Source: Demequina lignilytica (GTDB lineage Bacteria > Actinomycetota > Actinomycetes > Actinomycetales > Demequinaceae). From it: DNA of 64,000 nucleotides. Location: positions 60,858 to 124,857 of the forward strand of contig NZ_JAUHPX010000008.1 in assembly GCF_030418305.1 (NCBI RefSeq), written 5' to 3'. Position 1 is the stretch's first letter, and each line of letters opens with the position of its first letter. A model generated the notes under the pieces. The model was not told where the DNA came from. It made no database searches and saw only the letters and a list, made by a program, of their open reading frames with translations. Position numbers and translations under genes: made by a program. Positions 19,813 to 29,147 of the stretch are shown here, piece after piece.

Positions 19813-21240
19813 TCAGGGGAGGTAGGACGATGCGGCGGCCGTGTAGGCCTCCATGATCTCCGGACGGGTGTCCTGGGCGGGGGCGGCGACCACCGCGAGC
19901 GGCCACTCTGGACGCGATCCCGTGAGCGCCCACGCGGCCTGGACCGCCGCGCCGGCGGCCACGTACTCGCCGGGCTCGGGCACCTCGACCGGCACGTCGA
20001 GCACCTGCGCCGCGATCGCCTGCACGGCGGCGTTCTGGGCCGAGCCCCCGACCAGCAGCGCGCGCTTCGCCACCACGCCGGCGGACAGGATCGCCTCCAT
20101 GCCGACCGCCTGTGCCGCGAGCATGCCCTCGATCGCGGCGCGCGCGATGTTCTCGCGCGTCGTGTTGGCCAGCGTCATGCCGTGCAGGGAGGCGGTGGCC
20201 TCGGGCAGGTTCGGCGTGCGCTCGCCCTCGAAGTACGGGACCAGCGTGAGGCCGCCGGCACCCGGCTCGGCCGCCATGGCGAGCGCGCCCAGCTCGTCGT
20301 AGCCCACCCCGAGCACCTTCGCGAAGGCGTCGAGCACGCGCGAGGCGTTGAGGGTGCACACCAGCGGCAGGTACTCGCCCGAGGCGGAGGCGAAGCCGGC
20401 CACGATCCCGGTCTCGTCGCGGCAGCCCTGCTCGGTCACGGCGAACACGGTCCCCGACGTGCCGAGCGACACGACGACGTCGCCCACGGTCGCCCCGAGG
20501 CCGAGCCCGGCGGCGGCGTTGTCGCCCGCCCCTGGGCCCACGATGCAGGTCGCGCCACCGGTGAGGTCGCCGTGCACGGTGCCGGCGCTCTCGCCGGCGC
20601 CCAGCACGCGCGGCACCACCGCATCGTGCCCCAGGGCGGAGATCAGCAGGTCGCGGTCGTACTCGCCCGTCGCGGGGTTCCAGTAGCCGGTGCCCGACAC
20701 ATCCGAGCGGTCGGTCGTCAGCTCGGACAGCACGGGCCCGAGCGGCGACGATGCGGCGGGCCCGTAGCCCCGCAGCCGCCAGGTCAGCCAGTCATGGGGA
20801 AGGGCGACGGCCGCGACCCGCGCCGCGTTCTCCGGCTCGGCGTCGCGCAGCCAGCGCAGCTTGGTCGAGGTGAACGATGCGACGGGCACCAGCCCCGTGC
20901 GCTCCGCGAGGGCGGCGGCGCCGAACTCCTCGGTGAGGTCGCGCGCGGCGCCCGCCGAGCGGGTGTCGTTCCACAGCAGCGCGTCGCGCACCACCTCGCC
21001 GTCCCTGGACAGCGCGACCATGCCGTGCTGCTGGCCGCCCACGGAGATCGCCGCGACGTCGGCGAGGCCGCCCGCCTGCTCGATCGCGGCGAGGAGGGCC
21101 GTCCACCAGGCCGCGGGATCGACGGACGTGCCGTCGGGGTGCGAGGCGCGGCCGGAGCGCACCACCTCACCGGTCGACAGGTCGCGGACGACCACCTTGC
21201 AGCTCTGCGTCGAGGAGTCGACGCCGGCGACGAGCGTCAT
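19813..21240 (-). CDS. xylB: Xylulokinase
   Basis: A 475-residue FGGY-family kinase that phosphorylates D-xylulose to xylulose 5-phosphate. The start VAGVDSSTQSCKVVV is the first phosphate motif; SVGGQQHGMVAL and LLWNDTRS are xylulokinase hallmarks, and GDNAAAGLGLG plus the C-terminal LLVGGSAQNAAVQAIA complete the ATPase fold. It is 97 bases downstream of xylA on the same strand, separated by a strong hairpin. Confidence 0.95.
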   Translation of the reverse strand: MTLVAGVDSSTQSCKVVVRDLSTGEVVRSGRASHPDGTSVDPAAWWTALLAAIEQAGGLADVAAISVGGQQHGMVALSRDGEVVRDALLWNDTRSAGAARDLTEEFGAAALAERTGLVPVASFTSTKLRWLRDAEPENAARVAAVALPHDWLTWRLRGYGPAASSPLGPVLSELTTDRSDVSGTGYWNPATGEYDRDLLISALGHDAVVPRVLGAGESAGTVHGDLTGGATCIVGPGAGDNAAAGLGLGATVGDVVVSLGTSGTVFAVTEQGCRDETGIVAGFASASGEYLPLVCTLNASRVLDAFAKVLGVGYDELGALAMAAEPGAGGLTLVPYFEGERTPNLPEATASLHGMTLANTTRENIARAAIEGMLAAQAVGMEAILSAGVVAKRALLVGGSAQNAAVQAIAAQVLDVPVEVPEPGEYVAAGAAVQAAWALTGSRPEWPLAVVAAPAQDTRPEIMEAYTAAASSYLP

Positions 21241-21275
21241 CGCGCGTCCTTTCTGATCACGGGGGAGAGGAAGAG

Positions 21276-21321
21276 GCCGATGCCCGCTCGCCCCAAGGAG
21301 GAAGGGCGGGCGGGCATCGGC
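21276..21321 (-). terminator. Strong xylA-xylB intercistronic hairpin
   Basis: GCCGATGCCCGC (21276-21287) pairs exactly with GCGGGCATCGGC (21310-21321), and an inner CGCCC/GGGCG extends the stem. It lies directly after the xylA stop and about 35 bases before the xylB start, without a U-tract. It may attenuate read-through or stabilise the xylA message, giving more isomerase than kinase. Confidence 0.65.
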
Positions 21322-21337
21322 GGGGGAGGGGGTGCGT

Positions 21338-22528
21338 CTAGCGGGCGCCCATGAGGTGCTCGACGGCCAGCTGCTGCAGCTTGACGAAGCCGAAGCCCTT
21401 GCCGTCGAAGTAGACGTCGGGCTCGAAGTCCTCGTACGCCGAGGCGTCGGCCAGCAGGTCCGCGGTGGTCTCGCCCTCGCCGAGCGTGGTCTGCGCGAGC
21501 TCGCCCTGGCGGGTCGCGGCGATGGCCTCCTGCACCTCGGGGTCGGCGCGGAAGGCCGCGGCGCGCTCCTTGAGCAGCAGGTACATGCGCATGTTGGCCT
21601 TGGCCGACTCCCAGACGCCGTCGATGTCCTCGGTGCGCGACGGCTTGTAGTCGAAGTGGCGCGGGCCCTCGTAGGCCTTGCCGCCGCCCGGGCCGCCGTT
21701 CTCGAGGAGATCGACCAGCGAGAACGCGTTGATCAGGTCGCCGTGGCCGAACACCAGGTCCTGGTCGTACTTGATGCCGCGCTGACCGTTGAGGTCGATG
21801 TGGAACAGCTTGCCGTGGTCGAGCGCCTGCGCGATGCCCGCGGTGAAGTTGAGGCCCGCCATCTGCTCGTGGCCCACCTCGGGGTTGAGGCCCACCAGCT
21901 CGGGGTGGTCGAGCGTGTTGATGAACGCCATCGCGTGACCCACGGTCGGCAGCAGGATGTCGCCGCGGGGCTCGTTCGGCTTGGGCTCGATCGCGAAGCG
22001 CAGGTCGTAGCCCTTCTCGAGGACGTAGTCGCCGAACAGGTTGGCGGCCTCGCGGTAGCGCTCGAGGGCGACGCGGATGTCCTTCGAGAAGTCGTACTCG
22101 GCGCCCTCCCGCCCGCCCCACATCACGAACGTCTTCGCGCCCAGCTCGGCGGCGAGGTCAATGTTGCGCAGGATCTTGCGGATGGTGAAGCGACGCACGG
22201 CGCGGTCGTTCGAGGTGACGCCGCCGTCCTTGAACACGGGGTGGGAGAACGTGTTGGTGGTGATCATCGGGATGGTCATCCCGGTCTCCTCGCACGCCTT
22301 CTTGAGCGCGTCGATCGCCGCGCGCCGGTCCGCCTCGGAGCAGCCGAAGGGGAACAGGTCGTCGTCGTGGAAGGTCATGCCGTAGGCACCGAGCTCGGCG
22401 AGCTTGTGGATCGCCTCGACCGCGTCGAGCGGTCCACGCGTGGCGGACCCGAAGGGGTCGGCCGCGTTCCAGCCGATGGTCCAGAGGCCGAACGTGAACT
22501 TGTCGGCCGGGGTGGGCGTGATCGCCAT
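21338..22528 (-). CDS. xylA: Xylose isomerase
   Basis: A 396-residue isomerase converting D-xylose to D-xylulose, of the short actinobacterial class. An AGGAG ribosome-binding site precedes the ATG at 22528; the longer frame upstream is shadow. Conserved blocks are [10 protein letters not shown] at the N-terminus, [10 protein letters not shown] (catalytic His), [20 protein letters not shown] (metal Glu), [12 protein letters not shown] and [20 protein letters not shown] (metal His/Asp). It is divergent from the ROK regulator and followed by xylB. Confidence 0.97.
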   Translation of the reverse strand: MAITPTPADKFTFGLWTIGWNAADPFGSATRGPLDAVEAIHKLAELGAYGMTFHDDDLFPFGCSEADRRAAIDALKKACEETGMTIPMITTNTFSHPVFKDGGVTSNDRAVRRFTIRKILRNIDLAAELGAKTFVMWGGREGAEYDFSKDIRVALERYREAANLFGDYVLEKGYDLRFAIEPKPNEPRGDILLPTVGHAMAFINTLDHPELVGLNPEVGHEQMAGLNFTAGIAQALDHGKLFHIDLNGQRGIKYDQDLVFGHGDLINAFSLVDLLENGGPGGGKAYEGPRHFDYKPSRTEDIDGVWESAKANMRMYLLLKERAAAFRADPEVQEAIAATRQGELAQTTLGEGETTADLLADASAYEDFEPDVYFDGKGFGFVKLQQLAVEHLMGAR

Positions 22529-22564
22529 GCGAGCTCCTCTGCTCTGTGCGGGTGCACGTGATAA

Positions 22565-22579
22565 GTTTCTGGCATAAAC
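22565..22579. promoter_or_regulatory. Probable ROK/XylR operator between xylA and its regulator
   Basis: GTTT-N7-AAAC at 22565-22579 is a dyad in a short AT-rich patch of the otherwise GC-rich divergent gap. ROK-family XylR proteins bind such sites and leave when xylose is present. It lies 37 bases upstream of the xylA ATG. Confidence 0.55.
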
Positions 22580-22629
22580 ATATGACGGGCGGGGCGTCGT
22601 GTCAAAGCGACGGCGGGGGATCGCGGCGC

Positions 22630-22655
22630 GACGATGCGGCGGTTTCAGCATCGTC
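22630..22655. repeat. Inverted pair of the GACGATGC octamer
   Basis: GACGATGC at 22630-22637 and GCATCGTC at 22648-22655 face each other across a 10-base loop in the divergent gap before the ROK gene. It is one of three such intergenic pairs in the window. Confidence 0.8.
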
Positions 22656-22696
22656 CCTCGGTCCCGGCATACTGGCGGGCGACACAGGAGGTGCGC

Positions 22697-23866
22697 GTGG
22701 GTGCAGGCGACGCGACGATGGCGGCCGAGCAGACCGCCTCCCCGGCCATGCGCGCCCGCGGCAGCCGCAACGACCAGACCAGGCGCCACAACCTGTCTGC
22801 GCTGCTGACCGCGGTCCACTACGGCGGGCCCCTGACGCGTGCGCAGCTCACCCGCGACACCGGCCTGAACCGCTCGACCATCGGCGGGCTGGTCGCGGAG
22901 CTCGCGGACCTGGGGCTCGTGGTCGAGGACTCGGCGGCGGAGACGGGCGCGGTCGGCCGCCCCAGCCTGATCGTGCGGCCGCGCACGGACGTGGTCTCGC
23001 TCGCGATCCACCCCGATGTCGACGCGCTCGAGGTGGGGGCGGTCGCCATCGACGGCACCGTGGTGGGCCGGCGCCGCGTCGCCCTCGACGCGCCGCCGAG
23101 CGCGGAGAGCGCCGTCCAGATCGCCGCAGCGGAGGCGCGGTTCCTCCTGGGCTCGATGCCGGGCGTCCGGGTCGCGGCCGCGGCCGCGGCGGTGCCCGGT
23201 CTGGTCGCGATGGACGCGTCGACCGTGGTGGACGCCCCGCACCTGGGCTGGCGCGGCGTGTCGTTCGGCGAGCGCCTCTCCGACGCGCTCGGGATCCCCG
23301 CGACGGTCGGCAACGATGCGAACCTCGGCCTGCGCGCCGAGTGGGGCTACGGCGCCGCGAAGGGCCACGACAACGTCGTGTACCTCAACGGCTCCGCCTC
23401 GGGCATCGGCGGCGCCGCGCTGCTCGGCGGCGTCATGCTCCGCGGCGGCCGCGGCTACGGTGGCGAGTTCGGTCACATGATGATCCGCTCCGAGGGGGTC
23501 GAGTGCTCGTGCGGGCGCACCGGCTGCCTCGAGACCGAGCTCAACGCCGTCGCCCTCGACGCCGCGGCCCACGACGACGAGGCCCTCGACGCGCTCGCGA
23601 GGACCCTCGCGCGCGCGGTCGCCAACCTCGAGTGCGCCTTCGACCCGGACGTGGTGCTGCTCGGCGGGTTCCTCGGGACGCTCTACGAGGAGCGGGAGGC
23701 GCTCATCGAGACCGAGGTGGACCGCCACAGCTTCCTGCCCAAGGCCGAGGGCGCCTCCATCGCCCGCGCGGCTCTGGGCGGCAACCGGCTGCTGATCGGC
23801 GCCGCGGAGCGCGCCTTCATGCCGTTGCTCGCGGACCCCGCGGGCACCGTCCTCATCCAGCGCTGA
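22697..23866 (+). CDS. ROK-family transcriptional regulator (XylR-like)
   Basis: A 389-residue regulator from the GTG at 22697, chosen because AGGAGG lies five bases before it. An N-terminal winged helix ([20 protein letters not shown]) is fused to a sugar-kinase-like ROK domain with [23 protein letters not shown] and the zinc motif [10 protein letters not shown]. In position and type it is the probable xylose repressor of xylAB, which are divergently transcribed. Confidence 0.93.
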   Translation: MGAGDATMAAEQTASPAMRARGSRNDQTRRHNLSALLTAVHYGGPLTRAQLTRDTGLNRSTIGGLVAELADLGLVVEDSAAETGAVGRPSLIVRPRTDVVSLAIHPDVDALEVGAVAIDGTVVGRRRVALDAPPSAESAVQIAAAEARFLLGSMPGVRVAAAAAAVPGLVAMDASTVVDAPHLGWRGVSFGERLSDALGIPATVGNDANLGLRAEWGYGAAKGHDNVVYLNGSASGIGGAALLGGVMLRGGRGYGGEFGHMMIRSEGVECSCGRTGCLETELNAVALDAAAHDDEALDALARTLARAVANLECAFDPDVVLLGGFLGTLYEEREALIETEVDRHSFLPKAEGASIARAALGGNRLLIGAAERAFMPLLADPAGTVLIQR

Positions 23867-23919
23867 CCGATCCGGCGGGCTCGGGCCGCCCTGCCGTCCC
23901 GTCCTGGCAGACTGGCGGC

Positions 23920-24870
23920 ATGATCACCGTCTCCGTGCCGGCACAGGAGGTGGCGGACGCCCTCGGCGACCTGGGGTCCGACGCCCGCGTCATCGTCTGG
24001 GACCCGCGCGAGTCCGACCCGCCCGCCGAGGAGCGCGAGCGCATCACCATCGCCTGCCTGCCGCACTGGAGCGGTGGCCGGAAGGTGTACGGCCGGCTCG
24101 GCATGTGCCCCGACCTCAAGGTGATCCAGATCGCCTCCGCCGGCTACGAGCACGCGCTGCCGTTCATCCCCGCGGGCGTGGCGCTCGCGAACGCGCGCGG
24201 GGTCCACGACACGCGCGTGGCGGAGATGACCCTCGCCCTCGCGCTCGCCTCGCAGCGCCGCCTGCCCCAGTTCCTCGACGCGCAGCGCCGCGGCGTCTGG
24301 GAGCCGGACTTCGCGGCGCCCTCGCTCGCGGACTCGCGCGCCCTGGTGGTCGGCTACGGCAGCATCGGCGAGGCGATCGCGGCGCGGCTGCGGGCGTGCG
24401 AGGTCGAGGTCGAGGGGGTCGCGCGGTCCGCGCGCATCGCTCCCGACGGCACGCTCGTGCACGCCGCCGCGGACCTCCTGAGCCTGCTGCCGCACCAGGA
24501 CCTCGTGGTGGTGGTCACGCCCCATGACGAGTCGACCGACAAGCTGGTGGACGCCGCCTTCCTGGCGGCGATGAGGGGCGGCGCGCTGCTCATCAACGTC
24601 GGCCGTGGCAAGGTGGTCGACACCGACGCGCTGGTCGCCGAGCTTCGGACCGGCCGCATCCGCGCGGCGCTCGACGTCACGGATCCCGAGCCGCTGCCCG
24701 AGGGCCACCCGCTGTGGACGGCGCCCGGGTGCATCGTCGTGCCGCACGTCGCGGGGGTGGAGACCCTCCTGAACCGTCGCTACACCGATCTGGTGCGCCG
24801 CCAGGTGGAGGCGCGACGGCATGGGGACGACCCGGTCAACTTCGTGATGATGGGGGCGTTCCCGGCCTAG
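23920..24870 (+). CDS. D-2-hydroxyacid dehydrogenase family protein
   Basis: A 316-residue NAD(P)-dependent oxidoreductase. The Rossmann motif is [16 protein letters not shown]; the catalytic Arg lies in [15 protein letters not shown], the Glu in [16 protein letters not shown] and the His in IVVPHVAG. These interconvert 2-keto acids and D-2-hydroxyacids (phosphoglycerate, glyoxylate or D-lactate type). The substrate cannot be read from the sequence. It stands alone after the ROK gene. Confidence 0.92.
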   Translation: MITVSVPAQEVADALGDLGSDARVIVWDPRESDPPAEERERITIACLPHWSGGRKVYGRLGMCPDLKVIQIASAGYEHALPFIPAGVALANARGVHDTRVAEMTLALALASQRRLPQFLDAQRRGVWEPDFAAPSLADSRALVVGYGSIGEAIAARLRACEVEVEGVARSARIAPDGTLVHAAADLLSLLPHQDLVVVVTPHDESTDKLVDAAFLAAMRGGALLINVGRGKVVDTDALVAELRTGRIRAALDVTDPEPLPEGHPLWTAPGCIVVPHVAGVETLLNRRYTDLVRRQVEARRHGDDPVNFVMMGAFPA

Positions 24871-24882
24871 GGATCGCGGCGG

Positions 24883-25242
24883 TCAGGCGGCGTCGCGCAT
24901 GGCGATCCAGGCCTGCACGATCGCGGTGAGCTCGTCGCGGCGCTCCTCGGCCTCGGCGATCGAGATGAAGGTCATCGACCGCCCCTCCTTGCCGTCCCCG
25001 AGCAAGTGGGGGAAGGTGCCGGGGATGAGCGCGCCCTGGTGGAACATCAGGGACGCGTGGCGGGTGGCCTTGGGGAAGAAGCTCGCGATGTTGCCCTTGT
25101 AGGTGAAGGTCGGTGCCTGCCACTTGATGCATTCGTCGACCCGGTCGTCGGCGTGAAGCATGATCCGCCTGACCCGCTCGACCACGTCCTTCATGGGGTT
25201 GTCGTAGCGAGTCATCCACAGGTCGACCTCGTTGTCCGCCAT
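24883..25242 (-). CDS. DUF1801-type protein
   Basis: A 119-residue protein. The pattern VERVRRIMLHADDRVDECIKW, PTFTYKGNIASFF and RHASLMFHQGA matches the DUF1801 (YdhG-like) fold, found in many small cytoplasmic proteins of unknown function. It is convergent with the dehydrogenase gene (12 bases apart) and lies downstream of the ogt gene, with which it may be cotranscribed. Confidence 0.8.
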   Translation of the reverse strand: MADNEVDLWMTRYDNPMKDVVERVRRIMLHADDRVDECIKWQAPTFTYKGNIASFFPKATRHASLMFHQGALIPGTFPHLLGDGKEGRSMTFISIAEAEERRDELTAIVQAWIAMRDAA

Positions 25243-25265
25243 GAGGTCACCGTACTCCCGCGGTA

Positions 25266-25754
25266 TCAGTCCTGGAAGGGCCGTTCGTGCTCGAGCAGCC
25301 AGCGCTTGCGCTCGACCCCGCCCGCATAGCCGGTGAGGGAGCCGTCAGCGCCCACCACCCGGTGGCACGGCACCAGCACCGTGAGCCGGTTGCGGCCGAT
25401 GGCGCCGGCGACGGCGCGCACCGCGGTGGGGCGGCCGATCGCGTCCGCCACCTGCGCGTACGTCCGAGTCTCGCCGCACGGGATCGCGGAGAGCGCGGCC
25501 CAGACGCTGCGCTCGAAGTCGGTACCCGCGGCGAGCGTCGCGACCGGCGGCACCGCCGTCGGGTCCTCCAGGTAGGCGGCGTAGGCCGCCTCGGCGGCAT
25601 CGAGCACGGCGTGCACCGGCGGGCGGTCGAGGCCGTCGAGCTCGGGGCGCCGGCGATGGTCGTCGAAGTAGGCGCCGACGAGCGCCTCCTCCGAGGCGAC
25701 GAGCGTGAGCGGACCCATCGGCGTGGGGATGTCGCGTGCAACCTGGGTGGTCAT
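25266..25754 (-). CDS. ogt: Methylated-DNA-[protein]-cysteine S-methyltransferase
   Basis: A 162-residue suicide repair protein that takes methyl groups from O6-methylguanine. The acceptor Cys is in VLVPCHRVVGADGSLTGYAG; the upstream helix IPCGETRTYAQVADAIGR is the DNA-binding HTH. The ATG overlaps the stop of the Ada-AlkA gene (ATGA), so both are translated from one message and should be co-induced by alkylation. Confidence 0.97.
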   Translation of the reverse strand: MTTQVARDIPTPMGPLTLVASEEALVGAYFDDHRRRPELDGLDRPPVHAVLDAAEAAYAAYLEDPTAVPPVATLAAGTDFERSVWAALSAIPCGETRTYAQVADAIGRPTAVRAVAGAIGRNRLTVLVPCHRVVGADGSLTGYAGGVERKRWLLEHERPFQD

Positions 25755-27217
25755 GGGGTTCTCCCTTCAGAGACGGCGGTCCACAGGTGGAGGGCCGCGT
25801 AGGCGCGCCAGGGCCGCCAGGCCTCGGCGCGAGAGTCCAGCTCACGGGGGGTGAGGCCCGCTGCCTTGGCGAGCACCAGGTCGGTCGCGGGGAACGCGTC
25901 CGGGTCGCCGAGCGCGCGCATCGCCAGGTACTCGACCGTCCACGGGCCGATCCCGCGGATCCCGAGCAGGGTCGCGCGCGCGGCGTCGCGGTCGGCGCCG
26001 GGACCCAGGTCCAGGTCGCCATCGAGCATCGCCTTGGCCACGGAGGAGATCGCTCGCCAGCGCGCGGCCGGCAGCAGCCCGGAGCCGGGATCGACGTCGA
26101 CGAGCGCCTCGGGCCCCGGCAACATCCGCGCCGGGACGCTCAGTACTGCTCCAGACCCCTCGGGCCCCTCAGCCGGGACGTCCAGTACCGATCCGTACGC
26201 CTCGACCAGCCTCCCGAGCGTGCGCCGCGCAACGGCGACGGACACCTGCTGCCCGACGATCGCCCGCACGGCCATCTCGAAGCCGTCGACGGCGCCCGGC
26301 ACCCGGAGCCCGGGCGCGGCGGCCACGAGCGGCGCGAGCAGGGGGTCGGAGCCTAGCGCATCGTCCACCGCGACCGGATCCGCGTCGAGGTCGAGCAGCC
26401 GGCGCACCCGCGCGACGGCCGCCGCGAGGTCGCTGACGTCGGCGAGCTCCAGCACCGCGCGCACGCCGCCGGCGACCGCGCTCAGCGCGACCCGTGCGGC
26501 CCCGCGCGGCAGCCGCATCGTCCGCTCGTAGGTCTCGCCGTCCCAGGCCTCGACCCCGTCGATCGCGCGCACCCCCAGGAAGGCGAGGGTGCGCCCGAGC
26601 GTCGCGGGCGCGCGCAGCCTCAGCCGCAGCTCCACCCGTGCGTCGCCGGTCGCGCGGGTCCCCGCGCGACCGCGCACCTCGCCCGGCGTGAGGTCCCAGG
26701 CGCTGCGGGCCGCGTCGTTGAACTGCCGCACCGAGCCGAAGCCCGCCGCTCGCGAGACCGCGTGCACCGGCAGGTCGGTCCCCTCGAGCAGGGTGCGGGC
26801 GTGCTGGAGGCGATGCGCGATCGCCAGCGCGAGCGGACCCGCACCGAGCTCCTCGGTGAGCAGCCGCGACACGTGCCGCTCGGTGTAGCCCAGGCGCGCG
26901 GCGAGGCCCGCGACCCCCTCGCGCTCGATGACGCCGTCGTCGATCATCCGCATCGCCCGCGACGCGACGTCGGCGCCCACCCGCCAGCGGGGCGAGCCGG
27001 GAGCATCGTCCGGGAAGCACCGGCGGCATGACCGGAAGCCGGCCCGCTGCGCTGCGGCCGCGCTGGGATAGAAGTCGACGTTCGCGCGGGCGGGGGTGCG
27101 GGCGGGGCAGGACGGACGGCAGTAGATGCCGGTCGAACGGACGGCCGTGACGAACTGCCCGTCGTAGCGTGCGTCGCGTCCGCGGATCACCGCGTAGCGC
27201 GTCTCGTCGTCCCACAT
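25751..27217 (-). CDS. Ada-AlkA fusion: alkylation-response regulator and 3-methyladenine DNA glycosylase
   Basis: A 488-residue fusion from the ATG at 27217. Residues 1-80 are the Ada metal-binding domain (STGIYCRPSCPAR, FRSCRRCFPD; four Cys) that accepts methyl from phosphotriesters. An AraC-type HTH pair follows (GLAARLGYTERHVSRLL, VSRAAGFGSVRQFND). The C-terminal half is an AlkA glycosylase with the HhH motif LLGIRGIGPWTVEYLAMRAL and catalytic Asp near DAFPATDL. A 14-residue near-duplication (GSVLDVPA/GAVLSVPA) lies in a linker, from a 42-bp direct repeat at 26130-26190. This layout is common in actinobacteria. Confidence 0.95.
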   Translation of the reverse strand: MWDDETRYAVIRGRDARYDGQFVTAVRSTGIYCRPSCPARTPARANVDFYPSAAAAQRAGFRSCRRCFPDDAPGSPRWRVGADVASRAMRMIDDGVIEREGVAGLAARLGYTERHVSRLLTEELGAGPLALAIAHRLQHARTLLEGTDLPVHAVSRAAGFGSVRQFNDAARSAWDLTPGEVRGRAGTRATGDARVELRLRLRAPATLGRTLAFLGVRAIDGVEAWDGETYERTMRLPRGAARVALSAVAGGVRAVLELADVSDLAAAVARVRRLLDLDADPVAVDDALGSDPLLAPLVAAAPGLRVPGAVDGFEMAVRAIVGQQVSVAVARRTLGRLVEAYGSVLDVPAEGPEGSGAVLSVPARMLPGPEALVDVDPGSGLLPAARWRAISSVAKAMLDGDLDLGPGADRDAARATLLGIRGIGPWTVEYLAMRALGDPDAFPATDLVLAKAAGLTPRELDSRAEAWRPWRAYAALHLWTAVSEGRTP

Positions 27218-27299
27218 GCCTCGAGTGTCGCGCATCCTGGGCGCCGCGGATGGCGGATTTCGGACATCGCGGTGCGGGGTTGCCGCCGGCGGCGGCGCG

Positions 27300-27629
27300 T
27301 CAGCCGACGATCAGCCCCGCGGTCGCGGCGCCCTGACCCAGCACCACCAGCGAGATGAACGCGGCGAGGGCCATGAGCGCCGCCATGTAGCCCAGCCCGA
27401 GCGCGAGCGGCGCCCGGGACGATGCATGGGCGCGCCCGTCCCGGACCGCCCGGATCGAGAGGTGCCCGAGCACGAGCGCGACGGGGAACAGCCCGATCAC
27501 CGCCGCGGTGAGCGCCGCGCGGGCCATCCAGTCCTCCGGGCGCTCGCGACGATGCGCGAGGTAGGGGTCGTAGCCGTGCGGGAGCTCGGGATGGCCGATG
27601 AAGCCGTGGTCCGATGAGGTGGCGCCCAT
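27300..27629 (-). CDS. Small two-span membrane protein, paralogue of 17801-18121
   Basis: A 109-residue protein. It repeats the GFIGHPELPHGYDPYL block of its paralogue, then DWMARAAL and two hydrophobic helices (LTAAVIGLFPVALVLGHLSI and a C-terminal one). DUF4190-like architecture with unknown function. It lies between the photolyase and the Ada-AlkA gene on the same strand, but with gaps of more than 80 bases on each side. Confidence 0.75.
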   Translation of the reverse strand: MGATSSDHGFIGHPELPHGYDPYLAHRRERPEDWMARAALTAAVIGLFPVALVLGHLSIRAVRDGRAHASSRAPLALGLGYMAALMALAAFISLVVLGQGAATAGLIVG

Positions 27630-27665
27630 GCGTGCCCTTCCTGTCCGGGCGGCACGCGAGGGGCA

Positions 27666-27694
27666 GGGCGCGGCCGGTGGCCGTGCGCCCAGGC
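27666..27694 (-). terminator. GC-rich hairpin after the photolyase gene
   Basis: GGGCGC...GGCC...GGCC...GCGCCC forms an imperfect GC-rich stem about 70 bases beyond the photolyase stop on the minus strand and upstream of the small membrane gene. It may be a terminator; no U-tract is seen. Confidence 0.35.
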
Positions 27695-27764
27695 GGGCGC
27701 CCTCGTTGGCTTTCCGCCACCGTAGCCCGCGCGCGTTACGACGGGATGACCGCGGTGCTACGTC

Positions 27765-29084
27765 TCAGCGCAGCTCCTTGCCCCGCTGGAAGTCCGCGAG
27801 CGAGACCTCCCGTTCTGCCTTGTGGTCGACCATGGGCTCCGGGTACGCCGGGGTGTCGAGCTCGGGCAACCAGCGCTCGACGTAGCGCCGGTCGGGGTCG
27901 AACTTCTTCGCCTGGGACTCGGGGTTGAAGATCCGGAAGTACGGCGCCGCGTCCCGTCCCGTGCCGGCGACCCACTGCCAGTTGAGCTGGTTCTGCGCGT
28001 GGTCGTAGTCGAGCAGCGCCTTGCGGAAGTACGCGGCGCCGCGCTGCCACGGCAGATGCAGGTCCTTGACCAGGAAGCTCGCGACCACCATCCGCACGCG
28101 GTTGTGCATGGTGCCGGTGGCGGCGAGCTCGCGCATGCCCGCGTCCACCAGCGGGAACCCGGTGCGCCCGTCGCGCCAGGCCATGAACGCCTCGTCCGCC
28201 TCGGACCCCGTCGCCCATGCGTCCTCGGGGATCACCGGCGTCAGCGATTCGCGCTGGGCGCGGGGGTGATGGTGCAGCACATCGGCGTGGAACTCGCGCC
28301 AGGCGACCTCCGACTCGAACTTGCGCGCGGCGTCCGAGCGCAGGCGGGACGATGCGGCGAGGACCGTCCGCGGATGGATCTGCCCGTAGGCGAGGGGCGC
28401 GGACAGGTGCGACGTGGCGTCGAGATCGGGCCGGTCGCGCTCGCTCGCGTAGCGGTCGATGTCACCGGCGAGGAAGTCGGCGAGCTGGTCGTGGATGCGT
28501 GCCTCACGGAACTCGGCACGCTCCGCGAGCGGGTCGTCGGCGTCGCCGTGGGCGGCGCGCTGGTCGAGGTCCACATCGCTCTCGACGCGCACGAACCCAT
28601 CAGGATCGGCATCCGGGGCGGGGGAGCGCCAGCCGTGCTCGCGCCAGGCGCGCAGGAAGGGCGTGAACACCTTGAACTCGGTCCCGTCGCCCTTGCGCAC
28701 CCGCCCGGGCGCGACCGCGTACGGCGAGCCGATGAACCGCAGCTCGCGCCCGTCGGCCCGCAGCGCCGCCGCGACGGCCTCCTGCTCGCGCACGCCGGCG
28801 GGCGAGAACTCCTGAGCCGCCCAGACCACCGGCGCATCGTGCTCCCGCGCGACCGCGAGCACCGCATCGTCGGCGGGACCGCGACGGACGCCGAGCGCAC
28901 CCCCGGTGTCCTCGCGCAGACTCCACCAGACGCGGGCCAGGTGGGCCCGGCGACGTCCCGACCAGAGGCGGATCGCGGGGGTCCACACGGCGACGGCGGC
29001 GGCGGGGCCGTCCTCCTGAGCGCTGACCAGGGCGGGATTGTCGGCCAGGCGCGCGTCGCGCCGGACCCACCACACGGATGTCAT
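27765..29084 (-). CDS. phr: Deoxyribodipyrimidine photolyase
   Basis: A 439-residue flavoprotein that splits UV-induced cyclobutane dimers using light. The ATG at 29084 (MTSVWWVRRDARLADNPAL) is chosen over a GTG three codons earlier. The FAD domain carries SEVAWREFHADVLHH, GFPLVDAGMRELAATGTMHN, DYDHAQNQLNWQWVAGTGRD and ESQAKKFDP, all class I photolyase hallmarks. It groups with two other repair genes on the same strand. Confidence 0.95.
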   Translation of the reverse strand: MTSVWWVRRDARLADNPALVSAQEDGPAAAVAVWTPAIRLWSGRRRAHLARVWWSLREDTGGALGVRRGPADDAVLAVAREHDAPVVWAAQEFSPAGVREQEAVAAALRADGRELRFIGSPYAVAPGRVRKGDGTEFKVFTPFLRAWREHGWRSPAPDADPDGFVRVESDVDLDQRAAHGDADDPLAERAEFREARIHDQLADFLAGDIDRYASERDRPDLDATSHLSAPLAYGQIHPRTVLAASSRLRSDAARKFESEVAWREFHADVLHHHPRAQRESLTPVIPEDAWATGSEADEAFMAWRDGRTGFPLVDAGMRELAATGTMHNRVRMVVASFLVKDLHLPWQRGAAYFRKALLDYDHAQNQLNWQWVAGTGRDAAPYFRIFNPESQAKKFDPDRRYVERWLPELDTPAYPEPMVDHKAEREVSLADFQRGKELR

Positions 29085-29100
29085 GTCCGGCACAACACGA

Positions 29101-29130
29101 GGGGCCCGCCGGAAGATTCCGGCGGGCCCC
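29101..29130 (-). terminator. Terminator of the first FMN reductase gene
   Basis: A perfect 12-bp stem (GGGGCCCGCCGG/CCGGCGGGCCCC) with loop AAGATT sits 17 bases after the reductase stop on the minus strand and just before the photolyase start. Confidence 0.8.
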
Positions 29131-29147
29131 TGAGAGGTGGGTGAGCG

